Shown here piece by piece: positions 35,322 through 45,133 of a stretch of DNA of 64,000 nucleotides. How positions within the stretch are numbered: position 1 is the first letter of the stretch; each line of letters begins with the position of its first letter. Made by a program: the position numbers and the translations under genes. This stretch comes from Rheinheimera mesophila (GTDB taxonomy: Bacteria > Pseudomonadota > Gammaproteobacteria > Enterobacterales > Alteromonadaceae), in assembly GCF_000986865.1 (NCBI RefSeq), contig NZ_LAVS01000086.1:226932-290931 (forward strand), read 5' to 3'. Under the pieces are notes generated by a model that searched no databases, had not been told where the DNA came from, and saw nothing but the letters and a program-made list of their open reading frames with translations.

Positions 35322-35672
35322 TTACGTATTCCACATGTTGGTTGTTATCGCGCCTGGGCGCTGTAATTTGGGGCGGCTATTTTAGTGAAAGCCACTGGCC
35401 ATTGCCAGAACTTTCTGCCGCCCGGACGTCTTTAATGCTAAAGCTTGTCGATGTATCGGCCAAAGCCCGGAAAACTTTGCTTTGGCATGGATTAAAATTT
35501 GCGATTTGGTCGATGCTCTGTGAAAATAAGCCCAGCTTTGCCGTATCCATGTAAAAACAGCGCTTACCCGCTTAGCCGCCAATTGGGTCAAGACAAAAAG
35601 AGCAGCGCGAGAATACGGGTAACCCCACCCCTTGGATCAAAGTCATATAAAGTTAATCAAGCAGGAGAGAAG
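35322..35672. other. metK-tkt divergent intergenic region
   Basis: 351 bases with no convincing gene. It must hold the promoters of metK (leftward) and tkt (rightward). A single 8-base GGACGTCT (35424-35431) matches a MetJ half-site, but its neighbours do not repeat it. No riboswitch fold could be recognised by eye. A GCAGGAGAG ribosome binding site precedes tkt at its right end. Frames crossing this region (to 35499) have no protein-like character. Confidence 0.6.
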
Positions 35673-37670
35673 ATGCCATCTCGTAAACAACTCGCTAATG
35701 CCATTCGTGCATTGAGTATGGATGCAGTGCAAAAAGCGAAATCAGGTCACCCGGGCGCCCCTATGGGCATGGCAGACATTGCTGAAGTATTGTGGCGTGA
35801 TTATTTGGTTCATAACCCACAAGACCCAAGCTGGGCCAACCGTGACCGCTTTGTGTTGTCCAACGGCCATGGTTCTATGCTGTTGTATTCTCTGTTGCAT
35901 CTCTCCGGCTACGATTTAGGTATTGAAGATTTAAAACAATTTCGTCAATTACATTCCCGCACGCCTGGTCACCCTGAATATGGTTATGCGCCCGGTGTGG
36001 AAACCACTACGGGTCCTTTAGGTCAGGGTATTACTAATGCGGTCGGTATGGCCATAGCCGAGAAAGCTCTGGCGGCTCAGTTCAATAAGCCAGGCCATGC
36101 TGTGGTTGACCATTACACTTATACCTTTTTAGGCGATGGCTGTTTGATGGAAGGGGTATCCCACGAAGCTTGTTCTTTGGCCGGCACTTTAGGTTTAGGC
36201 AAGCTGATCGCATTCTGGGATGACAATGGTATTTCTATCGATGGTCATGTCGAAGGCTGGTTCACTGACAATACGCCTGCACGGTTTGAAGCCTACGGCT
36301 GGCATGTGATTGCAGGCGTGGATGGCCATGATTCTGCGGCTATTGCTGCGGCTATTGAGCAAGCACGTGCTGTCAGTGACAAGCCGACTTTAATCTGCTG
36401 CAAAACCATTATTGGTTACGGCTCACCGAATAAATCCGGTTCACACGACTGCCACGGCGCACCTTTAGGCGATGCTGAAATTGCCGCAGCCCGTGAATAT
36501 TTAGGCTGGGAGCATGCTCCTTTTGTCATCCCACAAGACATTTATCAACAGTGGGATGGCAAAGCCAAAGGTGCTGCAGCGCAGCAAAGCTGGAACGAAA
36601 AATTTGCCGCTTATGCCCAAGCTTATCCTGAACTGGCGGCTGAATTTAACCGCCGTATGGCGGGCGATTTACCGGCCGACTGGGCAGAGAAATCTGCAGC
36701 TTATATTCAGCATCTGCAGGATAACCCGCAGTCTATTGCTACCCGCAAAGCCTCTCAAAACAGCTTAAATGCTTTTGGTCCTTTATTGCCTGAGTTATTG
36801 GGTGGCTCAGCCGATTTGGCGGGTTCAAACCTGACCATTTGGTCTGGATCTAAAGGGGTCACAGCAGAAGATGCCAGCGGCAACTACCTGTATTATGGTG
36901 TGCGTGAGTTTGGTATGTCTGCCATCATGAATGGTATAGCTTTGCACGGTGGTTTTATCCCCTACGGTGCAACCTTCCTGATGTTTATGGAATATGCCCG
37001 TAACGCAGTGCGTATGGCTGCCCTGATGAAACAACGGGTGATTTTTGTTTACACCCACGATTCTATTGGTTTAGGCGAAGACGGCCCGACTCACCAGCCG
37101 GTTGAGCAGTTAGCGTCATTGCGTGTAACGCCGAATCTGATGAACTGGCGTCCCTGCGATGCAGTCGAATCTGCGGTGGCGTGGCAGGCAGCGATTGAAC
37201 GCACCGAAGGCCCAAGTACTTTAATCTTCACCCGCCAGAATCTGGTGCAACAGCCTCGCACAGCGCAGCAATTGGCTGATATCCGTAAAGGCGGTTATGT
37301 GTTGCTGGATTCTGCCAGCACGCCAGAACTGATTCTGATTGCGACTGGTTCTGAAGTGGAGCTGGCGGTACAGGCGTACCATCAGTTAACAGCGGCGGGC
37401 CGGAAGGTTCGTGTTGTATCTGTGCCTTCCACTGATGTATTCGAAGCGCAAAGTGCGGACTACCGTGAATCTGTATTGCCTGCTGCCGTGACCAAACGGG
37501 TCGCCGTGGAAGCCGGTATTAAAGATACCTGGTATAAGTACGTCGGCCTGAGCGGTAAAATCATTGGGATGGACAGTTTTGGCGAATCAGCTCCGGCTGA
37601 GCAACTGTTTGAACACTTTGGTATTACCACTGCTGCCGTGGTTGCAGCGGCCAATGAGTTATTAGCGTAA
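35673..37670 (+). CDS. tkt: Transketolase
   Basis: A 665-residue thiamine-diphosphate enzyme of the pentose phosphate pathway. The start '[41 protein letters not shown]' is classical. The ThDP/metal motif is '[38 protein letters not shown]', the pyrimidine domain has '[15 protein letters not shown]', and '[24 protein letters not shown]' follows near residue 470. The frame is open to 35499, but ATG 35673 has an AGGAGAG site and matches the family start. It is the first gene of tkt-epd-pgk-fba. Confidence 0.97.
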   Translation: MPSRKQLANAIRALSMDAVQKAKSGHPGAPMGMADIAEVLWRDYLVHNPQDPSWANRDRFVLSNGHGSMLLYSLLHLSGYDLGIEDLKQFRQLHSRTPGHPEYGYAPGVETTTGPLGQGITNAVGMAIAEKALAAQFNKPGHAVVDHYTYTFLGDGCLMEGVSHEACSLAGTLGLGKLIAFWDDNGISIDGHVEGWFTDNTPARFEAYGWHVIAGVDGHDSAAIAAAIEQARAVSDKPTLICCKTIIGYGSPNKSGSHDCHGAPLGDAEIAAAREYLGWEHAPFVIPQDIYQQWDGKAKGAAAQQSWNEKFAAYAQAYPELAAEFNRRMAGDLPADWAEKSAAYIQHLQDNPQSIATRKASQNSLNAFGPLLPELLGGSADLAGSNLTIWSGSKGVTAEDASGNYLYYGVREFGMSAIMNGIALHGGFIPYGATFLMFMEYARNAVRMAALMKQRVIFVYTHDSIGLGEDGPTHQPVEQLASLRVTPNLMNWRPCDAVESAVAWQAAIERTEGPSTLIFTRQNLVQQPRTAQQLADIRKGGYVLLDSASTPELILIATGSEVELAVQAYHQLTAAGRKVRVVSVPSTDVFEAQSADYRESVLPAAVTKRVAVEAGIKDTWYKYVGLSGKIIGMDSFGESAPAEQLFEHFGITTAAVVAAANELLA

Positions 37671-37674
37671 AGTG

Positions 37675-37702
37675 AAAAGGGGCCTTGGGGCCCCTCTTTT
37701 TA
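37675..37702 (+). terminator. Terminator between tkt and epd
   Basis: AGGGGCC at 37678-37684 pairs with GGCCCCT at 37689-37695, followed by CTTTTT. It is strong enough to cut most read-through, so epd-pgk may rely on its own promoter. Confidence 0.8.
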
Positions 37703-37731
37703 ATCAGTAAATGCGTGAAGATTGAGTAGCA

Positions 37732-38745
37732 ATGACCATTAAAGTGGCAATTAACGGCTTTGGCCGTATAGGTCGGAATATCCTGCGTGCTGTATATGAG
37801 TGTGGTTTAACGGAGCAGGTTCAGGTGGTCGCTATTAATGAACTGGCAGACGCCAAAGGGATAGCGCACTTATTAAAATACGATACCTCGCATGGCCGTT
37901 TTGCTTTTCCGGTTGAACTGAATGAGCAGGGGCTGCTGGTCAATGGCGATGCCATAGCATTGTTTTGTCAGGCCGATCCGGCTCAGTTGCCCTGGGATGA
38001 GTTGCAGGTTGACGTGGTTCTCGAATGCACAGGGGTGTTTCATAGCCGCTCAGATGCGCAGTTGCATTTAGATGCCGGAGCCAAAAAGGTGTTGTTTTCT
38101 CACCCCGCCGATGCAGATATTGATGCCACCGTCATTTATGGCATTAACCAACATTTATTAACAGAGCAAATGACCGTAGTCTCTGCTGGTTCTTGCACCA
38201 CCAACTGTATAGTGCCGGTGATCCAGGTGCTGGACCAGCATTTTGGCGTCGAAAGTGGCACCATCACCACTATACATGCCTCTATGAATGATCAGCAGGT
38301 GATCGACGCCTATCACGATGATTTACGTCGTACCCGGGCGGCCAGCCAGTCTATTATTCCGGTTGATACCAAGTTAGCCCGCGGTATTGAACGCATCATG
38401 CCGCATTTAGCCGGACGTTTTGAAGCGATAGCAGTGCGGGTGCCGACGGTGAACGTCACGGCGATGGATTTGAGTGTCACCTTGCATCAGGACGTGGATC
38501 TCACTCAGGTTAATCAGGTACTAGAGCGTGCCAGAGCAGGGGAGTTGGCCGGTATTCTGGATTACACCGAAGAGCCGTTAGTGTCTGTCGATTTTAATCA
38601 TGATGCGCACTCCTGTATTGTCGACGGTTCACAAACCCGGGTTAGCCATAAACGTTTGGTGAAATGTTTAGTCTGGTGTGACAACGAATGGGGCTTTGCT
38701 AACCGAATGCTTGATACGGCTCGCGCTATGATGCGTTTTGTCTGA
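37732..38745 (+). CDS. epd: Erythrose-4-phosphate dehydrogenase
   Basis: A 337-residue GAPDH-fold dehydrogenase converting erythrose-4-phosphate to 4-phosphoerythronate for pyridoxal phosphate synthesis. NAD site '[19 protein letters not shown]' is at the N-terminus, and the catalytic Cys is in '[14 protein letters not shown]'. '[43 protein letters not shown]' follows the Epd rather than the GAPDH pattern, where the glycolytic enzyme has a phosphate-binding 'THSYTGDQ' type loop. The gene order epd-pgk-fba also supports Epd, although GAPDH activity cannot be ruled out. Confidence 0.9.
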   Translation: MTIKVAINGFGRIGRNILRAVYECGLTEQVQVVAINELADAKGIAHLLKYDTSHGRFAFPVELNEQGLLVNGDAIALFCQADPAQLPWDELQVDVVLECTGVFHSRSDAQLHLDAGAKKVLFSHPADADIDATVIYGINQHLLTEQMTVVSAGSCTTNCIVPVIQVLDQHFGVESGTITTIHASMNDQQVIDAYHDDLRRTRAASQSIIPVDTKLARGIERIMPHLAGRFEAIAVRVPTVNVTAMDLSVTLHQDVDLTQVNQVLERARAGELAGILDYTEEPLVSVDFNHDAHSCIVDGSQTRVSHKRLVKCLVWCDNEWGFANRMLDTARAMMRFV

Positions 38746-38794
38746 ACTCATTAAAATTAAATAGTAAAAGTTAATCAAATCACAGGAGTCTGGT

Positions 38795-39979
38795 ATGTCA
38801 GTTATTAAAATGGCGGATGTCGATTTAACAGGGAAGCGGGTGCTGATCCGTGAAGATTTAAACGTACCGGTAAAAAACGGCAAAGTGACCTCAGATGCCC
38901 GGTTAAAAGCCGCTATTCCTACCATCGAACTGGCGCTTAAAAAAGGTGGCAAGGTGATGGTGTGTTCCCATTTAGGCCGCCCTGATGAAGGTGTGTACGC
39001 CGAAGAGTTTTCGATGGCACCTGTGGTAGATTATTTAAACGACGCTTTGTCTGTGCCTGTGCGTTTGGTCAAAGACTATCTGGATGGCGTTGACGTCAAT
39101 GCCGGTGAAGTCGTGGTGTTTGAAAACGTGCGCTTTAACAAAGGCGAAGGTAAAAACGACGAAGCGTTGTCAAAAAAGTTGGCTGCGTTATGTGATGTGT
39201 TTGTGATGGACGCTTTTGGCACAGCCCACCGCGCTCAGGCAACCACGCACGGTGTGGCAAAATTTGCCCCAATCGCCTGCGCTGGTCCTTTGTTGGCTGC
39301 TGAGTTAGACGCATTAGCCGCAGCGCTGAAAAACCCCAAACGCCCATTAGTGGCCATCGTAGGTGGCTCTAAAGTGTCGACTAAGCTGACTGTGCTTGAA
39401 TCTTTATCCGGTATTGTCGATCAGTTGATTGTCGGTGGTGGTATTGCCAATACATTTATTGCTGCACAAGGTTATCCGGTAGGAAAATCTCTGGTGGAAA
39501 CTGACCTGATCCCTGAAGCCAAGCGTTTGATGGCTCAAGCCAAAGCCAATGGTGGTTCTATTCCGGTACCTACAGATGTAGTCACAGGTAAAGCCTTTGC
39601 TGAAGACACACCGGCAACAACCAAATCTGTGTCGGACATCAGTGACGATGATATGGTGTTTGATATAGGTCCTGACAGCAGTGCCGCTCTGGTCGATATT
39701 CTGAAAAATGCCGGCACCATCGTCTGGAACGGTCCTGTCGGTGTATTTGAGTTTGCCTCCTTTGAACAAGGAACCAAAGCCTTGGCCTTAGCCATAGCCG
39801 ACAGCAAGGCATTTTCGATCGCCGGAGGTGGCGATACCTTGGCCGCTATTGATAAATATGATTTAGCTGACAAAATTTCCTATATTTCTACCGGAGGCGG
39901 TGCATTCCTCGAATTTCTGGAAGGCAAAACTTTACCCGCAGTGGAAATTTTGGAACAACGTGCGAAGGCGACAGCCTGA
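38795..39979 (+). CDS. pgk: Phosphoglycerate kinase
   Basis: A 394-residue glycolytic kinase. The substrate-binding start is '[21 protein letters not shown]', and '[11 protein letters not shown]' and '[16 protein letters not shown]' follow. The C-terminal nucleotide lobe has '[16 protein letters not shown]', '[19 protein letters not shown]' and '[14 protein letters not shown]'. All are intact. It has a CAGGAG site upstream and follows epd by 49 bases. Confidence 0.97.
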   Translation: MSVIKMADVDLTGKRVLIREDLNVPVKNGKVTSDARLKAAIPTIELALKKGGKVMVCSHLGRPDEGVYAEEFSMAPVVDYLNDALSVPVRLVKDYLDGVDVNAGEVVVFENVRFNKGEGKNDEALSKKLAALCDVFVMDAFGTAHRAQATTHGVAKFAPIACAGPLLAAELDALAAALKNPKRPLVAIVGGSKVSTKLTVLESLSGIVDQLIVGGGIANTFIAAQGYPVGKSLVETDLIPEAKRLMAQAKANGGSIPVPTDVVTGKAFAEDTPATTKSVSDISDDDMVFDIGPDSSAALVDILKNAGTIVWNGPVGVFEFASFEQGTKALALAIADSKAFSIAGGGDTLAAIDKYDLADKISYISTGGGAFLEFLEGKTLPAVEILEQRAKATA

Positions 39980-40117
39980 CGCTGCTTATTACAAATAACT
40001 ACAAAAATCTGAAAAGAAAACGACCGCAGGCGCTGTATAACTAAAGATCACCTCAGGTGACAGCAGAGTCCGCGGTTTTAAACACAACCCTTACCCTACA
40101 CAAAGAGAGAGGATCTC

Positions 40118-41182
40118 ATGGCTCTGATTTCAATGCGCCAAATGCTGGACCACGCTGCTGAGTTTGGTTATGCAGTACCAGCGTTTAACGTCAATAACTT
40201 AGAACAAATGCGTGCCATTATGCTGGCCGCTGATGCAACAGACAGTCCGGTGATAGTGCAGGCGTCCGCTGGTGCACGTAAATATGCCGGAGCACCGTTT
40301 CTGCGTCATCTGATCCTGGCCGCCATTGAAGAGTTTCCGCATATTCCTGTGGTGATGCATCAGGACCACGGCACCTCTGCTGCAGTGTGTCAGCAAGCCA
40401 TTCAGCTGGGTTTTTCTTCAGTGATGATGGATGGCTCGTTAGGAACTGATGGCAAAACGCCGACAGATTATGAATACAATGTGAATGTAACGCGCCGTGT
40501 TGTAGAAATGGCGCATGCCTGTGGTGTTTCGGTGGAAGGCGAATTAGGTTGTTTAGGCTCACTGGAAACCGGGGCTGCAGGCGAGGAAGATGGCATAGGT
40601 GCTGATTGTATTCTGAGCCATGACCAAATGTTAACTGACCCGGAAGAGGCTGCCCAGTTTGTGAAAGCAACAGGCGTCGATGCGCTGGCTATTGCCTGCG
40701 GTACGTCCCACGGTGCTTACAAGTTCAGTCGTCCACCAACAGGGGACATTCTGGCCATTGATCGGATCAAAGATATTCACGCCCGCATCCCGGACACTCA
40801 CCTGGTGATGCATGGTTCGTCCTCTGTTCCTCAGGAGTGGTTAGCTGTAATTAACGAATACGGTGGTGCTATCCCTGAAACTTATGGCGTGCCCGTTGAG
40901 CAAATTCAGGAAGGGATCAAGTATGGCGTGCGCAAGATCAATATAGACACGGATCTGCGTTTAGCTTCCACAGGCGCTATTCGTCGTTATATGGCGAAAA
41001 ACCCTGCAGAATTTGATCCGCGTAAGTATTTGCAGGAGTCAGTCAAAGCTATGACTGAAATTTGTAAAGATCGTTATCTGGCGTTTGGTACAGCAGGTAA
41101 TGCATCAAAAATAAAGGCCATTTCGCTTGAGCAAATGGTCAAGTTGTATGAGTCGGGAAAATTAACACCGAACATTAAATAA
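40118..41182 (+). CDS. fba: Class II fructose-bisphosphate aldolase
   Basis: A 354-residue Zn-dependent aldolase of the Calvin-cycle subtype. The start '[38 protein letters not shown]' fits. Zinc and substrate residues occur in '[12 protein letters not shown]', '[15 protein letters not shown]', '[12 protein letters not shown]', '[10 protein letters not shown]' and '[15 protein letters not shown]'. It is 138 bases after pgk, and the intervening bases hold no gene. A terminator follows at 41209. Confidence 0.96.
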   Translation: MALISMRQMLDHAAEFGYAVPAFNVNNLEQMRAIMLAADATDSPVIVQASAGARKYAGAPFLRHLILAAIEEFPHIPVVMHQDHGTSAAVCQQAIQLGFSSVMMDGSLGTDGKTPTDYEYNVNVTRRVVEMAHACGVSVEGELGCLGSLETGAAGEEDGIGADCILSHDQMLTDPEEAAQFVKATGVDALAIACGTSHGAYKFSRPPTGDILAIDRIKDIHARIPDTHLVMHGSSSVPQEWLAVINEYGGAIPETYGVPVEQIQEGIKYGVRKINIDTDLRLASTGAIRRYMAKNPAEFDPRKYLQESVKAMTEICKDRYLAFGTAGNASKIKAISLEQMVKLYESGKLTPNIK

Positions 41183-41208
41183 GCAAAAAAATTAATGGAT
41201 TATTAATG

Positions 41209-41231
41209 CGGGAAAGCTCCCGGTTTTGCTT
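41209..41231 (+). terminator. Terminator after fba
   Basis: CGGGA (41209-41213) and TCCCG (41218-41222) pair around AAGC, followed by GTTTTGCTT. The stem is short but GC-rich. It separates fba from the TonB operon. Confidence 0.6.
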
Positions 41232-41299
41232 AAGATAAAAAGGGTATAACTCATCGTTAAATTGCAACAAAACTGTCATCGCTGACTGTCGTTGTTATA

Positions 41300-41328
41300 T
41301 TGACAATACGCGAGTTTGCTGCAATGAT
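41300..41328 (+). promoter_or_regulatory. Candidate sigma-70 promoter of the TonB operon
   Basis: TTGACA at 41300-41305 is followed, after 17 bases, by AATGAT at 41323-41328 (4 of 6 matches to the -10). No other -35/-10 pair of this quality was found between fba and the DUF3450 gene. The start would fall near 41335, just ahead of the palindromes at 41346-41394. Confidence 0.5.
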
Positions 41329-41345
41329 GCGGGCGGTTTACCCTT

Positions 41346-41394
41346 TAACCGGGTTATCTTTTGTTACAAAAAATAACCTTTCAAAAACAGGTTA
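41346..41394. promoter_or_regulatory. Array of TAACC/GGTTA half-sites, possible operator
   Basis: TAACC-G-GGTTA at 41346-41356 is a perfect 11-base palindrome. TAACCT-N9-AGGTTA at 41374-41394 repeats the same half-sites in wider spacing. Four copies of the half-site occur within 49 bases, directly downstream of the candidate start and 30 bases before the ATG. They could be a repressor site or form leader hairpins. No known regulator with this site is recognised. Confidence 0.45.
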
Positions 41395-41423
41395 CGTTAA
41401 TCAGCAATTATTGGTTGGGAACT

Positions 41424-42197
41424 ATGTCTAACAATAACATTCGTAAGAGTCTGGTTGCTTCTGCTCTGTTTGGAGCATTCGCATTGGCCAGCACCTCAGT
41501 AGCAGCAGATCCACTGGTAGAACTGCAGAAAGCGGGTCAGCAAAATATCCGCGCTTCAGTCCAATCTCAGGAAAAAATTAACAACATTTTTGACCAAAGC
41601 CAGGAATTACTGGCCGAGTACCGTCAATTAGTTGAACAAACTGAAAACTTAAAAGTTTACAACGACCACGTTGCTAAATTAGTTGCCGATCAAAACGCGT
41701 CTCTGTCTTCTCTTGACAAGCAAATCGGTACTATCGAAGGTACGAAGCAAGGTATTGTTCCTCTGATGTATCGTATGGTAGATACCTTAGAAGCCTTCAT
41801 CAAAGCCGACATGCCAATTGACCTGAACAACCGTTTAGCTCGTATCGAGCGTCTGCGTTCAGTGTTAGGTAACTCAGCGGTAAACACCTCTGAAATGTAC
41901 CGTTTAGTGATCGAAGCCTACCAGGTTGAAAAAGACTTAGGTACAGCTCTGGTGACTTACACGGACAAACTGGCTGTTGATGGTAGCGAAATTACCGTGA
42001 ACTACGTTTACGTAGGCCGCGTTGCGTTACTGGCTCAATCTCTGGATGAAAAACAAGCCTGGATGTTCAACAGAACTACAGGTCAGTGGGAAGCTCTGGG
42101 TCAAGAGTACCTGGAATCTACCAAGTTAGCGATTCGTGTTGCGGGTAAACAAGCTGCCCCAGAATTGTTAAAACTTCCAGTGTTAGCAGCGGAGTAA
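41424..42197 (+). CDS. DUF3450 family exported protein of the TonB cluster
   Basis: A 257-residue protein with a signal peptide (about residues 1-27, 'SLVASALFGAFALASTSVAA'). The mature chain has a long coiled-coil region ('LVELQKAGQQNIRASVQSQEKINNIFDQSQELLAEYRQLVEQTENLKVYNDHVAKLVADQ'), followed by the conserved end 'QAWMFNRTTGQWEALGQEY'. It matches DUF3450, which is found ahead of TtpC-ExbB-ExbD-TonB in marine gammaproteobacteria. Its role may be a periplasmic spacer or a link to the peptidoglycan (inference). The frame opens at 41361, but ATG 41424 starts the signal peptide. The gene is 6 bases ahead of the TtpC-like gene. Codon choice looks highly expressed (many GGT, CGT, GCT). Confidence 0.87.
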   Translation: MSNNNIRKSLVASALFGAFALASTSVAADPLVELQKAGQQNIRASVQSQEKINNIFDQSQELLAEYRQLVEQTENLKVYNDHVAKLVADQNASLSSLDKQIGTIEGTKQGIVPLMYRMVDTLEAFIKADMPIDLNNRLARIERLRSVLGNSAVNTSEMYRLVIEAYQVEKDLGTALVTYTDKLAVDGSEITVNYVYVGRVALLAQSLDEKQAWMFNRTTGQWEALGQEYLESTKLAIRVAGKQAAPELLKLPVLAAE

Positions 42198-42203
42198 GCA
42201 TAA

Positions 42204-43568
42204 ATGAAGAAAGTTTTTAAAGGTTTAGTAATTGCAGCTGTGGTAACTATGTCTGCAGGCGTGTGCTTAACTGCAGCAGCAGATACAGCCAAGCTGGATC
42301 AATTATTAGAGCAAGTTAAGAAATCACGCACCGCTGAAGGCAAAATCAACCAGCAACGTGAGCAAGAGTTCTTATCTGACCGCGCTGACAAACAAGCCCT
42401 GTTAAACAGAGCGAAAGCTGAATTTGCGGCTGAAGAAGCTCGTGGCAAGTCATTAACTCAACAATTTGCTGATAACGAAGGCAAACTGGCTGCAAAAGAA
42501 GCTGAATTAATTGCTGCCCAGGGTACTTTGGGTGAAATGTTTGGTATCGTTCGTGGTGCTGCAACTGAAACTATCGGTTCTATCGCTACCTCAAACATCA
42601 GTGCTCAGTACAAAGGCCGTGAAGAACTGCTGAAAAAACTGTCAGAAGCTAAAGAAATCCCAGAAATCAAAGAACTGGAAGAACTGTGGATCGCTCTGCA
42701 AACTGAAATGACAGAGTCAGCCAAAGTAGCTAAGTTCGAAGGCAACGTTGTTGGCTTAGATGGTAACGGTGCAACTGCTTCTGTCACTCGTATCGGTGCA
42801 TTTAACCTGATTTCAGACATCGGTTACCTGGTGTTCAACGCAGATACTCAGGAAATGCAGCCTCTGGTAAAACAACCTGAGTCTTACATTGTTGCCGATG
42901 CGATAGCGTTCAAAGATGCTGCTCCAGGTACTCTGATGCCAGTATACATCGACCCGACTGGTGGTAACTTACTGCGTCTGAAAACTCAGGAAGCTACTCT
43001 GGAAGAGCAATTCCACCAAGGTGGTACTGTTGGTTACGTAATCACAGTTCTGTTAGGTATAGGTTTACTGATCGGTTTACTGCGCTTCTTAGCTCTGACG
43101 GCTGCTGCCTCAGGTGTGAACGCTCAGCTGAAAAACCTGTCTAATCCTTCGGATAAGAATGCTCTGGGTCGTATCCTGAAAGTGTACCACGACAACAAAA
43201 ATGTTGACGTTGAAAACTTAGAGCTGAAACTGGACGAAGCCATTATGCGCGAAACTCCAGCCATCGAAAAAGGTATCGGTATTCTGAAGCTGATCGCTGC
43301 AGTAGGTCCTTTATTAGGTCTGTTAGGTACAGTTGTTGGTATGATCGGTGCGTTCCAGGTTATTACTTTACACGGTACTGGTGACCCGAAAATCATGGCT
43401 GGCCAGATTTCAATGGCGTTAGTAACAACTGTTCAAGGTTTGTTATGTGCTCTGCCATTACTGTTTATCCACTCTATGTTACAAACGAAGTCTAACTCAA
43501 TCCTGCATGTCCTGGATGAGCAAAGCGCTGGTATCATCGCTGCTCATGCGGAGAAGGAGAAAGCGTAA
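42204..43568 (+). CDS. TtpC-like MotA/TolQ/ExbB protein with periplasmic coiled coil
   Basis: A 454-residue membrane protein. A signal peptide ('VIAAVVTMSAGVCLTAAA') is followed by a ~230-residue coiled-coil periplasmic domain ('LLEQVKKSRTAEGKINQQREQEFLSDRADKQALLNRAK'). The C-terminal MotA/TolQ/ExbB domain then has a helix 'TVGYVITVLLGIGLLIGLLRFLAL' and the channel signature 'KLIAAVGPLLGLLGTVVGMIGAFQVITLHGTGDPKIMAGQISMALVTTVQGL'. This two-part architecture is TtpC, the extra component needed by Vibrio TonB2 systems. It couples the proton-driven motor to something in the periplasm. It overlaps exbB by one base (TAATG). Confidence 0.87.
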   Translation: MKKVFKGLVIAAVVTMSAGVCLTAAADTAKLDQLLEQVKKSRTAEGKINQQREQEFLSDRADKQALLNRAKAEFAAEEARGKSLTQQFADNEGKLAAKEAELIAAQGTLGEMFGIVRGAATETIGSIATSNISAQYKGREELLKKLSEAKEIPEIKELEELWIALQTEMTESAKVAKFEGNVVGLDGNGATASVTRIGAFNLISDIGYLVFNADTQEMQPLVKQPESYIVADAIAFKDAAPGTLMPVYIDPTGGNLLRLKTQEATLEEQFHQGGTVGYVITVLLGIGLLIGLLRFLALTAAASGVNAQLKNLSNPSDKNALGRILKVYHDNKNVDVENLELKLDEAIMRETPAIEKGIGILKLIAAVGPLLGLLGTVVGMIGAFQVITLHGTGDPKIMAGQISMALVTTVQGLLCALPLLFIHSMLQTKSNSILHVLDEQSAGIIAAHAEKEKA

Positions 43569-44092
43569 TGCATAGCCTGATAGAGCTTTGGGAATCTGTC
43601 AGGGATTTTATCGCAACCGGCGGTGATGTTCTGTATATCGTCGCCCTAGTGCTCTTCATCATGTGGGTATTGATCATAGAGCGCTTCTGGTTTATCAGTC
43701 GGGAATATCCAGTTCTGCGTAACAAAATTATTGCAGACTGGAACGCCCGGGTTGATACAACCTCTTGGTATGCGCATAAAATTCGTGATGCGTGGGTGTC
43801 TGATGCATCTACCAAACTGAATGAGCGGATCAATGTAATCAAAACCTTGGTTGCAATTTGTCCGATGGTTGGTTTGTTAGGTACTGTGACCGGTATGATC
43901 GCCGTGTTCGAGATTATGGCGGTACAAGGTACTGGTAACCCAAGACTGATGGCAGCTGGTATTTCAATGGCAACAATCCCAACTATGGCTGGTATGGTTG
44001 CCTGTTTATCAGGTGTATTTGTAACGTCCAAATTGGAAGGTAAGGTGAAGTCAGCGGTTCATGAATTAGCTGACAGCATGCCTCATCATTGA
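43568..44092 (+). CDS. exbB: ExbB, MotA/TolQ/ExbB proton channel
   Basis: A 174-residue inner-membrane proton-channel subunit with three helices. The first is 'GGDVLYIVALVLFIMWVLIIERFWF' and the signature 'LNVIKTLVAICPMVGLLGTVTGMIAVFEIMAVQGTGNPRLMAAGISMATIPTMAGMVACLSG' covers the second and third. Relative to the TtpC-like gene it lacks the periplasmic coiled coil and is short, as in TonB2-associated ExbB2. Together with ExbD it forms the motor that energises TonB by the proton gradient. Confidence 0.92.
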   Translation: MHSLIELWESVRDFIATGGDVLYIVALVLFIMWVLIIERFWFISREYPVLRNKIIADWNARVDTTSWYAHKIRDAWVSDASTKLNERINVIKTLVAICPMVGLLGTVTGMIAVFEIMAVQGTGNPRLMAAGISMATIPTMAGMVACLSGVFVTSKLEGKVKSAVHELADSMPHH

Positions 44093-44105
44093 TAGAGAGT
44101 ATTTT

Positions 44106-44507
44106 ATGGCACGTAGAATTAGACGTGAAGCCGAAGAGGCAGCAATCGATTTAACGCCAATGTTGGACGTTGTATTTATCATGCTGATCTTCTTTATCGT
44201 AACGACGTCGTTCGTTAAAGAAGCTGGTATTGACGTAAACCGTCCTAAAGCGGCGAAAGCTCAATCTAAGCCATCAGCCACTATCTTTATTGCGATCCGT
44301 GCAAACGGTGAAATTTGGATGGATAAACGTGCTGTAGACGTAGAGCGTGTTGGTGCAACAGTTGAGAAACTGTTAGCCGAATCGCCAACAGATACAGTGA
44401 TCATCCAAGCAGATAAAGAAGCTAAGCATGGTATCGTGGTTCAGGTAATGGACCAAATCAAGCTGGCTGGTATCGATAAGATTTCGATCGCTGCGGAGAA
44501 CAAGTAA
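44106..44507 (+). CDS. exbD: ExbD, biopolymer transport protein
   Basis: A 133-residue single-helix protein. The cytosolic start has 'RRIRREAEEAAIDLTPMLDVVFIMLIFFIVTTSFVKEAGIDVNRPKA', with the essential membrane Asp in 'LDVVF'. The periplasmic domain ends 'HGIVVQVMDQIKLAGIDKISIAAENK'. ExbD is the stator-rotor partner of ExbB and contacts TonB. Its gene starts 13 bases after exbB and is one base from tonB. Confidence 0.94.
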   Translation: MARRIRREAEEAAIDLTPMLDVVFIMLIFFIVTTSFVKEAGIDVNRPKAAKAQSKPSATIFIAIRANGEIWMDKRAVDVERVGATVEKLLAESPTDTVIIQADKEAKHGIVVQVMDQIKLAGIDKISIAAENK

Positions 44508-44508
44508 T

Positions 44509-45129
44509 ATGGTAAGGTTATTACTATCACTGGTTGTTGGTGCGGTAATAACGTTTTTCCTGTATGTGTTGATGGCATTCCTTATAGGTGGGGATGATAC
44601 GTTCACCAATGCTAAAAAGGAACAAATCGTTATTGAAATTAACTCGACACCGCCTGAGTCAAAAGCTCAGACCCGTGTTCGGGTGCCGCCACCACCACCA
44701 CCACCACCGCCAGAGCCGCCAAAGGCTCCGGTTGCAGAACCTGAGTCTACCGATACTGGTGGTTCTATAGGATTCAACCTGCCGTCAGTTGACGTAGGTG
44801 GTGCCAGTACAGGATTAGGTGACCCGTCTTCAGCGATGATGCGTGATGGCGATGCTACTCCAATAGTACGTATTGAACCAAAATACCCGGTACAGGCCGC
44901 TCGTGATGGCTTACAGGGTTGGGTAAAAATGCGTTTCACTATTCTGGAAGATGGCAGCGTCGGTGACGTGACAGTTGTGGAAGCAGAACCTAAGCGTGTA
45001 TTTGACCGTGAAGCAATTCGTGCACTGAAACGTTGGAAATATTCGCCAAAAGTGGTCGATGGTAAAGCAGTTCAGCAGCCAGGCATTATGGTTCAACTGG
45101 ACTTCTCTCTAGACCAGGCTGGAGGTTAA
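44509..45129 (+). CDS. tonB: TonB (TonB2-type) energy transducer
   Basis: A 206-residue protein that links the proton motor to outer-membrane receptors. One N-terminal anchor (VRLLLSLVVGAVITFFLYVLMAFLIGG) precedes a short spacer and nine consecutive prolines plus PPEPPKAP, then a TonB C-terminal domain near 115-205 ('IVRIEPKYPVQAARDGLQGWVKMRFTILEDGSVGDVTVVEAEPKRVFDREAIRALKRWKYSPKVVDG'). The short form and the neighbour TtpC-like protein fit TonB2. Nine prolines in a row normally need EF-P for efficient translation. No receptor gene is in the cluster. Confidence 0.94.
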   Translation: MVRLLLSLVVGAVITFFLYVLMAFLIGGDDTFTNAKKEQIVIEINSTPPESKAQTRVRVPPPPPPPPPEPPKAPVAEPESTDTGGSIGFNLPSVDVGGASTGLGDPSSAMMRDGDATPIVRIEPKYPVQAARDGLQGWVKMRFTILEDGSVGDVTVVEAEPKRVFDREAIRALKRWKYSPKVVDGKAVQQPGIMVQLDFSLDQAGG

Positions 45130-45133
45130 CATC

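Noticed and set aside
35424..35431. MetJ-box-like GGACGTCT upstream of metK
   Set aside because: Only a single half-site; MetJ needs at least two adjacent 8-base boxes, and neighbouring bases do not match. Chance is the simpler reading.
41183..41423. Fur box ahead of the TonB operon
   Set aside because: Searched by eye for GATAATGATAATCATTATC-like sequence; none was found. The AT-rich ATTAATGGATTATTAATG near 41191 is in the fba 3' region and does not match.
42204..44092. Two consecutive MotA/TolQ/ExbB genes as a possible frameshifted single gene
   Set aside because: Each has a complete channel domain with its own N-terminus, and the pair TtpC plus ExbB is a known arrangement; they are different proteins.
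44588..44770. Frame with seven consecutive His codons
   Set aside because: It is an out-of-frame reading of the TonB polyproline codons and is not a metal-binding protein.
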